DNA from: Sphingomonas sp. HF-S4
GTDB lineage: Bacteria > Pseudomonadota > Alphaproteobacteria > Sphingomonadales > Sphingomonadaceae
Assembly: GCF_032911445.1 (NCBI RefSeq)
Contig: NZ_JAWJEJ010000001.1
Span: 1,550,001-1,614,000, forward strand
DNA length: 64,000 bases
Direction of reading: 5' to 3'
The number at the start of each line of letters is the position of its first letter. Position 1 is the first letter of the stretch. Under the pieces are notes generated by a model. It had not been told where the DNA came from. It saw nothing but the letters and a program-made list of their open reading frames with translations, and searched no databases. Positions 54,959 through 62,386 of this stretch are shown here, piece by piece. A program made the position numbers and the translations under genes.

Positions 54959-55585
54959 CTAAGCCCGCCGCCAGCGCCACATCAGCAGCGGCCGCGCCAG
55001 CGCCAGCCCGGCGAAGAACCCGCCGATATGCGCCGCCGCCGCCACCGCGACACCGGCGCCGAGAAACGCATAGGCGATCATCAGATTGACCACGGTCCAC
55101 GCCACCGCGAGCCAGGCGACATGAACCACCTGTGCCGGGATCGGCCCGATCGCCTGCGCGCGCGAACGCCCGAACAACAGCGAATAGGCCCCGACCACCG
55201 CTGACGCCGCGCCGCTCGCGCCGATCATCGGCGTCACCGATTGCGGATCGGGCAGCCATTGCGCGAACGCCGCGGCATAGGCCCCGACGACGTACAGCAC
55301 CAAAACGCCCCACGGCCCCACCGCGCGCTCGGTCTCGCGCCCGGTGAAACCCAGCATCAGCATGTTCATCGCCAGATGGAGCAGCCCGGCATGGAGCAAG
55401 GTGCAGCTCAGCGGGGTCAGCAGCGCCGGCACGGCGAGATAGTCGGTCTCGATCCCGCTAAGCCGCGCCGGGATGAACCCCGCACGCATGCTCGCGGCAT
55501 AGCCGTCGCCGCCACCCAGCGTGACGACGAGGCTCACTGCCACCGTCAGCAGGATCAGGGCTGCAGTCGCCGTGCTCCGGCGCAT
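54959..55585 (-). CDS. Rhomboid-family intramembrane serine protease
   Basis: This 208-aa polytopic protein cleaves transmembrane substrates within the membrane. LLHAGLLHLAMNMLMLG holds the HxxxN region. The nucleophile is the Ser in IGASGAASAVVGAY (GxSG), and the catalytic His is in AAAAHIGGFFAGLALARP. About six membrane helices are visible. It ends 8 bp before greA on the same strand. Confidence 0.92.
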   Translation of the reverse strand: MRRSTATAALILLTVAVSLVVTLGGGDGYAASMRAGFIPARLSGIETDYLAVPALLTPLSCTLLHAGLLHLAMNMLMLGFTGRETERAVGPWGVLVLYVVGAYAAAFAQWLPDPQSVTPMIGASGAASAVVGAYSLLFGRSRAQAIGPIPAQVVHVAWLAVAWTVVNLMIAYAFLGAGVAVAAAAHIGGFFAGLALARPLLMWRWRRA

Positions 55586-55593
55586 CGCGGCTC

Positions 55594-56070
55594 TCAGATG
55601 AATTCGACTTTGGAGACCAGATAGTAACGGTCGCCCGCGGGCACCGAGACCTCGACTTCCTCGTCGACCTTCCGTCCGATCAGCGCGCGGCCGATCGGCG
55701 AATTGTACGAGATGCGGCCCTTGCTCGCATCCGCCTCAGTCTCGCCGACGATCTGATAGCGGATCGGCTTGTCGTCCTCGTCGAGCAGCGTCACCGTCGC
55801 GCCGAACACGACCTTGTCGCCCGAAAGGTCCTTCGGGTCGATGATCTGGGCGCGGCTCAGCTTGCCCTCGATATCCGAGATGGTGGCCTCGTTCTGGCCC
55901 TGCTGCTCCTTGGCGGCGTGATATTCGGCGTTTTCCGAGAGGTCGCCGTGCGCGCGCGCTTCCTCGATCGCATCGACGATCAGCGGGCGCTCGGCCTTGA
56001 GGCGCTTCAGCTCGGTGCTGAGCTTCTCATACCCTTCCTGGAGCATCGGCATCTTTTCGACCGTAGCCAT
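55594..56070 (-). CDS. greA: Transcription elongation factor GreA
   Basis: GreA stimulates RNA polymerase to cleave backtracked transcripts. It is 158 aa. The N-terminal coiled coil starts [20 protein letters not shown] and carries the tip acidic residues in [20 protein letters not shown] (Asp and Glu), needed for cleavage. The C-terminal FKBP-like domain contains [10 protein letters not shown] and [13 protein letters not shown]. The length fits the family exactly. It shares a direction with carB, which ends 306 bp upstream. Confidence 0.96.
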   Translation of the reverse strand: MATVEKMPMLQEGYEKLSTELKRLKAERPLIVDAIEEARAHGDLSENAEYHAAKEQQGQNEATISDIEGKLSRAQIIDPKDLSGDKVVFGATVTLLDEDDKPIRYQIVGETEADASKGRISYNSPIGRALIGRKVDEEVEVSVPAGDRYYLVSKVEFI

Positions 56071-56253
56071 TCCACTCGTCCTTCAAACGCCTCGGTCCCC
56101 AAGCGTCCCACAAAGGGCACGCCCGCACATTAACATCAGTTGGGGGAGATCAATTGTGCGATTGCGAATAATAAGACTGCGAGGGCCAAACATCAAGCGC
56201 CCGCCCGATTGCCGCCGCAATTCGTTACAGGGCGTGACGCCTGCCGCAGCCGT

Positions 56254-56290
56254 TCCCCTCCCGCTTGCGGGAAGGGTCGGGGGGAGGGCC
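56254..56290. repeat. REP-like palindrome, left member of an inverted pair
   Basis: The core CCCCTCCCGC-TT-GCGGGAAGGG (one mismatch) is followed by TCGGGGGGAGGGCC. The same element occurs inverted at 56323, with 32 bp between. The pair sits between carB and greA. It belongs to the family seen at 51557, 61959 and 62343. Confidence 0.82.
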
Positions 56291-56322
56291 TGACGTGAAT
56301 GGGTCGGAAAGATCCTCCCCAT

Positions 56323-56360
56323 GGCCCCCTCCCTAACCCCTCCCGCAAGCGGGAGGGGGA
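56323..56360. repeat. REP-like palindrome, right member of an inverted pair
   Basis: This is the inverse complement of the element at 56254: GGCCCCCTCCC-TAA-, then the palindrome CCCCTCCCGC-AA-GCGGGAGGGG. It ends 17 bp before the carB stop codon. The pair forms a BIME-like structure, in which two REP units face each other. There is no coding sequence in the 306-bp gap 56071-56376. Confidence 0.82.
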
Positions 56361-56376
56361 CTTGAAGGTCGCGTAT

Positions 56377-59300
56377 CTATCGCCCGGCGTAGAATGCCTG
56401 TAGCGGCTTCACGTCGAGGCTGCGTTCGCCCATCGCCTCGATCGCCCGCGCCGCCGCCACGCTCGCCGGCGCGGTGGTGTAATACGGAATCTTCTGCCCC
56501 ATCGCGGTCGCGCGGATGCTCGACGAGTCCTTGAGCGACTGCCAGCCTTCGGTGGTATTGAAGATCAGCGCGATGCCGCCGTCCGCAATCCGGTCGACGA
56601 TGTGCGGCCGGCCCTGCGCCACCTTGTTGACGCGCTCGACCGCGATGCCCGCGGCCTCGAGATAGTCGGCGGTTCCGCCGGTCGCGACGATCCCGAAGCC
56701 GAGCCCGGCGAGGATCTTCACGCCGGGCAGGACCACCGGCTTGTCGCTGTCCTTGACGCTGACGAACAGCGTGCCCGACGCTGGCAGCACCGTCCCCGCC
56801 CCGAGCTGCGCCTTGGCAAAGGCAGTGGCGAAATCGCTATCGATCCCCATCACTTCCCCGGTGGACTTCATTTCGGGTGAGAGCACCGGATCGACCCCGG
56901 GGAAGCGCGCCCAGGGGAACACCGCTTCCTTGACTGCGATATAGTCGATGTCGCGATCGATCTTGGGCAGGTCCTTGAGCTTCTCGCCGGCCATCACCCG
57001 GCTGGCGATCTTGGCGATCGGCGTCCCGATCGCCTTGGCGACGAACGGCACCGTGCGGCTGGCGCGCGGATTGACTTCGATCAGGTAGACCTCGCCGTCC
57101 TTGACCGCGAACTGGATGTTCATCAGCCCCTTGACCTTGAGCGCGCGCGCCAATGCCTCGGTCTGCTTCTCGATCTCGGCGACGATCTCCGCCGACAGCG
57201 AATAGGGCGGGATCGAGCAGGCGCTGTCGCCCGAATGGACCCCGGCTTCCTCGATATGCTGGAGCACGCCGGCGACCACGACGTCGTCGCCATCGGCAAT
57301 GGCATCCACGTCCACCTCGATCGCATCGCGCAGATACTGGTCGATCAGCACCGGCGAGTCCCCGGAGACCTGCACTGCGGTCTGGATATAATCGTCGAGC
57401 TGCTGGAGCGTATCGACGATCTCCATCGCCCGCCCGCCGAGCACGTAGCTCGGCCGCATCAGCACCGGGAAGCCGATCCGCTCGGCCGCCGCCACCGCCT
57501 CGTCGCGGCTGCGCGCGAGGCCGTTGGCCGGCTGCTTGAGCTCCAGCTTCGCGACCAGGTCGGCGAAGCGCTCGCGGTCCTCGGCGAGGTCGATCGCGTC
57601 GGGCGAGGTGCCCAGAATCGGGATCCCTGCATCCTCGAGCGCCTTGGCGAGGTTGAGCGGCGTCTGCCCGCCGAACTGGACGATCACGCCCAGCAGCTCG
57701 CCGTTCGACTTCTCGACCTCTAGGATCTCGAGCACGTCCTCGGCCGTGAGCGGCTCGAAATAGAGCCGGTCCGACGTGTCATAGTCGGTGCTCACCGTCT
57801 CGGGGTTGCAGTTGACCATGATCGTCTCATAGCCCGCATCCGCCAGCGCGAAGCAGGCATGGCAGCAGCAATAGTCGAACTCGATCCCCTGCCCGATCCG
57901 GTTCGGCCCGCCGCCGAGGATCACCACCTTCTTGCGATCGGTGGGATTGGACTCGTTCTCGGGCTCGCCGAAGCTCGGCGCCTCGTAGGTTGAGTACATG
58001 TACGGCGTCTTGGCGTCGAACTCCGCCGCGCAGGTGTCGATCCGCTTGAACACCGGGCGCACGCCCAGTTTCTGCCGATGCGCGCGGACGTCGGCCTCGG
58101 TCACGCCGCCGGTCATCATCTTCGCGACTTCGCCGATCAGCCCCGAACTGCGTGCCATCGCGGCGGTGCCCTCCCGCATGTTCATGGACTTGAGCGCGAG
58201 ATAGGCAAGGCGCTTGTCGCTGAAGCCCATCGACTTGAGCTTGCGCATCCCCGCCGCGTCCTGCGGCAGACCGCCGCGGCACACCGTCTCCTCCGCCGCG
58301 ACGATCTCCGCGATCCGCTCGAGGAACCACGGGTCATACGCCGTCAGCGCCTGCACCTCGGCGACGGTGAAGCCCTCGCGCAGCGCCTGCGCGGCGATCA
58401 GCAGCCGGTCGGGCGAGCGCACCGCCAGCGCCGCCTCGATCACGTCGCGCGGCGCGCCGGCCAGCCGGTCGACCTGGTTGAAGCCGCTCAGCCCGGTTTC
58501 CAGCCCCCGCAGCGCCTTCTGCATCGATTCGTGGATGTTGCGGCCGATCGCCATGACCTCGCCCACCGACTTCATTGCCGTGCCGAGCGTCGCCTCGGCG
58601 CCCTTGAACTTCTCGAACGCGAAGCGCGGGATCTTGGTAACGACGTAATCGATCGTCGGCTCGAAGCTCGCCGGGGTCGCCCCGGTGATGTCGTTCATGA
58701 TCTCGTCGAGCGTGTAGCCCACCGCCAGCTTGGCCGCGACCTTGGCGATCGGGAAGCCGGTAGCCTTGGAAGCCAGCGCCGACGAGCGCGATACGCGCGG
58801 GTTCATCTCGATGACGATCAAGCGACCGTCCTTCGGATTGACTGCGAACTGCACGTTCGAACCGCCGGTTTCGACGCCGATTTCCCGGAGCACCGCGATC
58901 GATGCATTACGCATGATCTGGTATTCCTTGTCGGTCAGCGTCAGCGCTGGGGCGACGGTGATCGAGTCGCCGGTATGCGTGCCCATCGCGTCGATATTCT
59001 CGATGCTGCAGATGATGATGGCGTTGTCCGCGCGGTCGCGGACCACCTCCATCTCATATTCCTTCCAGCCGAGCAGCGATTCCTCGATCAGCACTTCGGT
59101 GGTCGGCGACAGGTCGAGCCCGCTGCGCACGATCGCGATGAATTCCTCGCGATTATACGCGATGCCGCCGCCCGATCCGCCCATCGTGAAGCTCGGGCGG
59201 ATGATCGCCGGCAGCCCGACATGCTCGAGCGCCGCCAGCGCCTCGGCCTCGCTATGCGCGATCGCCGAGCGGGCGCTTTCGAGCCCGATCTTGGTCATCG

Positions 59301-59703
59301 CATCCTTGAACTTCAGCCGGTCCTCGGCCTTGTCGATCGCCTCGGCATCCGCACCGATCATGATGCAGCCGAACTTCTCCAGCGTGCCGTCATTGGCGAG
59401 TGCCAGCGCGGTGTTGAGCGCAGTCTGCCCGCCCATCGTCGGCAGCACCGCATCGGGGCGCTCCTTCTCGATGATCTTGGCGACGATCGCCGGGGTGATC
59501 GGCTCGACATAGGTCGCGTCGGCGAGCTCGGGATCGGTCATGATCGTCGCCGGGTTCGAATTGACCAGGACGATACGATAGCCCTCTTCCTTGAGCGCCT
59601 TGATCGCCTGCGTGCCCGAATAGTCGAACTCGCAGGCCTGACCGATGACGATCGGACCGGCGCCGATGACGAGGATGGAGGAGATGTCGGTGCGTTTGGG
59701 CAT
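56377..59703 (-). CDS. carB: Carbamoyl-phosphate synthase large chain
   Basis: CarB makes carbamoyl phosphate from bicarbonate, ATP and ammonia delivered by CarA, feeding arginine and pyrimidine synthesis. It is 1108 aa. Two homologous ATP-grasp halves are present ([19 protein letters not shown] in the first, [16 protein letters not shown] in the second). The central oligomerisation domain lies around 410-560. The C-terminal allosteric domain (MGS-like) contains [25 protein letters not shown] and [13 protein letters not shown] 142-aa gene lies between it and carA. Confidence 0.97.
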   Translation of the reverse strand: MPKRTDISSILVIGAGPIVIGQACEFDYSGTQAIKALKEEGYRIVLVNSNPATIMTDPELADATYVEPITPAIVAKIIEKERPDAVLPTMGGQTALNTALALANDGTLEKFGCIMIGADAEAIDKAEDRLKFKDAMTKIGLESARSAIAHSEAEALAALEHVGLPAIIRPSFTMGGSGGGIAYNREEFIAIVRSGLDLSPTTEVLIEESLLGWKEYEMEVVRDRADNAIIICSIENIDAMGTHTGDSITVAPALTLTDKEYQIMRNASIAVLREIGVETGGSNVQFAVNPKDGRLIVIEMNPRVSRSSALASKATGFPIAKVAAKLAVGYTLDEIMNDITGATPASFEPTIDYVVTKIPRFAFEKFKGAEATLGTAMKSVGEVMAIGRNIHESMQKALRGLETGLSGFNQVDRLAGAPRDVIEAALAVRSPDRLLIAAQALREGFTVAEVQALTAYDPWFLERIAEIVAAEETVCRGGLPQDAAGMRKLKSMGFSDKRLAYLALKSMNMREGTAAMARSSGLIGEVAKMMTGGVTEADVRAHRQKLGVRPVFKRIDTCAAEFDAKTPYMYSTYEAPSFGEPENESNPTDRKKVVILGGGPNRIGQGIEFDYCCCHACFALADAGYETIMVNCNPETVSTDYDTSDRLYFEPLTAEDVLEILEVEKSNGELLGVIVQFGGQTPLNLAKALEDAGIPILGTSPDAIDLAEDRERFADLVAKLELKQPANGLARSRDEAVAAAERIGFPVLMRPSYVLGGRAMEIVDTLQQLDDYIQTAVQVSGDSPVLIDQYLRDAIEVDVDAIADGDDVVVAGVLQHIEEAGVHSGDSACSIPPYSLSAEIVAEIEKQTEALARALKVKGLMNIQFAVKDGEVYLIEVNPRASRTVPFVAKAIGTPIAKIASRVMAGEKLKDLPKIDRDIDYIAVKEAVFPWARFPGVDPVLSPEMKSTGEVMGIDSDFATAFAKAQLGAGTVLPASGTLFVSVKDSDKPVVLPGVKILAGLGFGIVATGGTADYLEAAGIAVERVNKVAQGRPHIVDRIADGGIALIFNTTEGWQSLKDSSSIRATAMGQKIPYYTTAPASVAAARAIEAMGERSLDVKPLQAFYAGR

Positions 59704-59720
59704 CTAGTTCGGAATCGCTT

Positions 59721-60149
59721 TCAGCAACGGATCTTGGAGATTTCGACGACGTTCCCCGGATAGGTCTCGTCGAACCATTCGGCCTGAAGAGTCTCGGCCG
59801 TGAAAAGATCGAAATCCGACCAATGGTCCTCGGGGATCGCTTTGAGATATGCCATAAACTTGCGCTTGTCGGTGACGTCGCGCAGATCGATCATCATGCT
59901 TTCCAGACCCCGGCTGGGATCCAGTCGCAACGCATTGGGCTTGGCAAAGCGGGCCGCTTCACGCGCAATGCGATACATCGGACTGCCCGGCTTCTCCGCA
60001 TGTTCGAATTCGACCATAAAGAGATATTTGGTGACGCAGGAAGAGCCGGTTTCGTTCACGCTGACCTGAATATCCGTCGCGTAGGCCGTTGTTGAAAACA
60101 ACGCGGCAGCCATCGTGGCGCTGAGCAACCCAATATTGCACTTGATCAC
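59721..60149 (-). CDS. Small exported protein between carA and carB
   Basis: This is a 142-aa protein from GTG 60149, with a strong GGGAGG 6 nt upstream; a longer frame from 60176 would overlap the end of carA. IGLLSATMAAALFSTTAYA is a signal peptide. The mature region has two Cys (GSSCVTKYLFMVEFEHAEK and the terminal KIRC), perhaps disulfide-linked. The family is not recognised. Codon usage is more AT-rich than in carA and carB, suggesting a later insertion into the operon. Confidence 0.7.
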   Translation of the reverse strand: MIKCNIGLLSATMAAALFSTTAYATDIQVSVNETGSSCVTKYLFMVEFEHAEKPGSPMYRIAREAARFAKPNALRLDPSRGLESMMIDLRDVTDKRKFMAYLKAIPEDHWSDFDLFTAETLQAEWFDETYPGNVVEISKIRC

Positions 60150-60175
60150 AGCAAACCTCCCAAATGACAAACGCA

Positions 60176-61357
60176 TCAGCCCCGCGTCATCATCCCCACG
60201 AACTTCTCGAACAGATACAGGCTATCCTGCGGCCCCGGGCTGGCCTCGGGATGATACTGCACTGCGAATGCCGGCCGGTCGGTCAGCTCGAAGCCGGCGT
60301 TCGACCCGTCGAACAACGACACATGCGTCTCGCGCGCGTTTGCCGGCAGCGTCTCGCTCAGCACCGCGAAGCCGTGGTTCATGCTGGTGATCTCGACCGC
60401 GCCGTCGCTCAGCCGCTTGACCGGGTGGTTGGCGCCGCGATGCCCCTGGAACATCTTGCTGGTCTGCGCGCCCACCGCCAGCGCCATCAGCTGGTGGCCC
60501 AGGCAGATGCCGAACACCGGCTTGCCGCTGTCGAGCATCTGCCGGATCACCGGTGCGGCATATTCGGCGGTCGCGGCGGGGTCGCCCGGGCCGTTCGACA
60601 GGAAGAAGCCGTCTGGCGCGAACGACATCGCCTGCTCGAACGTCGCCGTCGCGGGCAGGACGGTTACTTCAGCCCCAGCGTTAACAATGTTCCGGAAGAT
60701 ATTGTGCTTGCTGCCATAATCGATCGCAACGACGTGTGGGCGTTTTGGCGCGTTCGCCTCACCTTTACTTACCTTTGAATAGCCGGCGCCCAGCTGCCAG
60801 GCGCCGCCTTCCCACCCGAAATGAGTCTCTGCGGTCACCGAAATGGCGAGGTCCATCCCCTCCAGCCCCGGCCACGCCCGCGCCATTTCGAGCAGCAGCG
60901 GAATGTCGAATTCGCCCGCAGCCGAATGCGCGATCACCCCGTTGGGCGCCCCGCCGGCGCGGATGCGCTTGGTCAGCGCGCGCGTGTCGATCCCCGACAG
61001 GCCGATCCGGGCGTGCTTCTTCATCCACATTTCGAGATGCTCGGTCGAGCGGAAATTGCTCGGCTCGGTGACGTCCTCGCGGACGATCATGCCCAGCGCG
61101 TGCGGGCTGTCCGCTTCGACATCGTCGGGGTTGGCGCCGACATTGCCGATGTGCGGAAAGGTGAAATTGATGATCTGCCCGGCAAAGGACGGGTCGGTCA
61201 TGATCTCCTGATAGCCCGTCATCGCGGTGTGAAAGCACACTTCGCCGACGGCCTGCCCTTCGGCGCCGAATCCCCTGCCCCACACGACGTCGCCGGAGGC
61301 GAGCACCAAAACACCGGTGGCTCCGGCGGGCACAGACATGGGTTTGGCTTCGGCCAT
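60176..61357 (-). CDS. carA: Carbamoyl-phosphate synthase small chain (glutamine amidotransferase)
   Basis: CarA hydrolyses glutamine and passes ammonia to CarB. It is 393 aa from ATG 61357 (MAEAKPMSVPAGATGVLVLA). The class I GATase domain has Cys in VFGICLGHQLMALAVGA, and the His/Glu pair in FAVQYHPEASPGPQDS. LFEKFVGMM ends the protein. The frame is open for 29 more codons upstream; MERHPYMAEA (ATG 61375) is an alternative, but neither has an ideal Shine-Dalgarno. It is divergent from yqeY. Confidence 0.95.
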   Translation of the reverse strand: MAEAKPMSVPAGATGVLVLASGDVVWGRGFGAEGQAVGEVCFHTAMTGYQEIMTDPSFAGQIINFTFPHIGNVGANPDDVEADSPHALGMIVREDVTEPSNFRSTEHLEMWMKKHARIGLSGIDTRALTKRIRAGGAPNGVIAHSAAGEFDIPLLLEMARAWPGLEGMDLAISVTAETHFGWEGGAWQLGAGYSKVSKGEANAPKRPHVVAIDYGSKHNIFRNIVNAGAEVTVLPATATFEQAMSFAPDGFFLSNGPGDPAATAEYAAPVIRQMLDSGKPVFGICLGHQLMALAVGAQTSKMFQGHRGANHPVKRLSDGAVEITSMNHGFAVLSETLPANARETHVSLFDGSNAGFELTDRPAFAVQYHPEASPGPQDSLYLFEKFVGMMTRG

Positions 61358-61497
61358 GTAAGGGTGGCGCTCCATTAGAAGTTGCGGCGATGTCGCTAAG
61401 TGGTGGCGGCTAGACCCCTGTCCGGCATCCGTCAACCGGTTCACGGATGCGCCGTTGTCGGCTAGGGCTGATCGCTTTCCGATTATCGAGAGACGAC

Positions 61498-61950
61498 ATG
61501 ATTCGCGACGACATCAAGGCCGCGCAGATCGCCGCCATGAAGGCCGGTGACAAGGCAGCGCGCGGCGCCATCAGCCTGATCCAGGCCGCGATCAAGAATC
61601 GCGACATCGAGGCGCGCACCGGCAAGGCGCCCGAGGACGACGATGCGCTGGTGGTCGAAGTGCTCCAGAAGATGGTCAAGCAGCGCCGCGAATCGATCGA
61701 GATGTACACCAAGGGCGGGCGCCAGGAGCTCGCCGATGCCGAAGCCGCCGAAGTCGCGGTGATCGAACGCTTCCTGCCGCAGCAGATGAGCGAAGCCGAA
61801 ACCGCCGCGGCGATCGAGGCGATCAAGGCCGAGCTGGGCGCGTCCGGCATGAAGGACATGGGCCGCGTGATGGCCGAGCTCAAGGCGCGGCATGCGACGA
61901 CGCTGGACATGAGCAAGGCGAGCGCGGCGGTGAAGGCGGCGTTGAGCTGA
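61498..61950 (+). CDS. GatB/YqeY domain protein
   Basis: This is a 150-aa protein from ATG 61498. It starts MIRDDIKAAQIAAMKAGDKA, and ISLIQAAIKNRDIEARTGK and VLQKMVKQRRESIEMYTKGG follow. It ends in the tRNA-binding helical domain, FLPQQMSEAETAAAIEAI then KDMGRVMAELKARHA. YqeY-type proteins are related to the GatB C-terminal domain and their role is unclear. It is followed by a palindromic repeat and by the DUF559 cassette that precedes dnaG; yqeY-dnaG adjacency is conserved in sphingomonads. Confidence 0.93.
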   Translation: MIRDDIKAAQIAAMKAGDKAARGAISLIQAAIKNRDIEARTGKAPEDDDALVVEVLQKMVKQRRESIEMYTKGGRQELADAEAAEVAVIERFLPQQMSEAETAAAIEAIKAELGASGMKDMGRVMAELKARHATTLDMSKASAAVKAALS

Positions 61951-61958
61951 TGGCAAAG

Positions 61959-61993
61959 TCCCCTCCCGCTTGCGGGAGGGGTCGGGGGAGGGC
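61959..61993. repeat. REP-like palindrome, left border of the DUF559 cassette
   Basis: The palindrome TCCCCTCCCGC-TT-GCGGGAGGGG is followed by TCGGGGGAGGGC. The same 35-bp element in inverse orientation borders the other side at 62343-62378, with about two mismatches. Its GGGGGAGGG tail is placed where a Shine-Dalgarno for the DUF559 gene would be, 4 nt before TTG 61997. Confidence 0.9.
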
Positions 61994-61996
61994 TTG

Positions 61997-62386
61997 TTGG
62001 ACAAGGGCTATAAGCGCCCCACTTCCCAAGCGCGCGATCTGCGCAATAATGCCACCCATGCCGAGCGTGCATTGTGGCTGCGTCTCAGCGCCCGCCAACG
62101 GCTCGGCGTTCGATTTAATCGCCAGGTGCCGATAGGCCCCTACATCTGCGACTTCGTATCGCGGTCAGCGATGCTCGTCATCGAAGTAGATGGCGGCCAG
62201 CACGACTGGCAAAGTGACCGGGATGCGACTCGGTCATGCTATCTCCAATCTCAGGGCTTCCAAGTGATCCGTTTCTGGAACAACGACGTTATGGAACGGA
62301 TCGACGGCGTCGTGGCCGAAATCGAGCGCGTGCTTGGGGACAGGCCCTCCCCTAACCCCTCCCGCAAGCGGGAGGGGAACTCTTGA
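61997..62386 (+). CDS. DUF559 (Vsr-like) endonuclease
   Basis: This 129-aa protein is a DUF559 member of the Vsr/PD-(D/E)XK nuclease fold. HAERALWLRLSARQRLGVRF, then NRQVPIGPYICDFVSRSAML and VIEVDGGQHD carry the expected Asp52, Glu63, Asp65 and His69. QGFQVIRFWNNDV follows as in the family. TTG 61997 is the only reasonable start. The tail RPSPNPSRKREGNS is encoded entirely by the right border repeat. The stop overlaps the dnaG start (TTGA). It is probably a mobile or REP-associated nuclease. Confidence 0.85.
   Translation: MDKGYKRPTSQARDLRNNATHAERALWLRLSARQRLGVRFNRQVPIGPYICDFVSRSAMLVIEVDGGQHDWQSDRDATRSCYLQSQGFQVIRFWNNDVMERIDGVVAEIERVLGDRPSPNPSRKREGNS
62343..62378. repeat. REP-like palindrome, right border of the DUF559 cassette
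   Basis: GGCCCTCCCC-TAA- is followed by the palindrome CCCCTCCCGC-AA-GCGGGAGGGG. This is the inverse complement of the 61959 element. It lies within the 3' end of the DUF559 reading frame and supplies GGGAGGGG as the apparent Shine-Dalgarno 5 nt before the dnaG TTG start. Confidence 0.9.

Noticed and set aside
58078..59763. 561-codon forward frame opposite carB
   Set aside because: Antisense shadow of carB; no recognisable motif.
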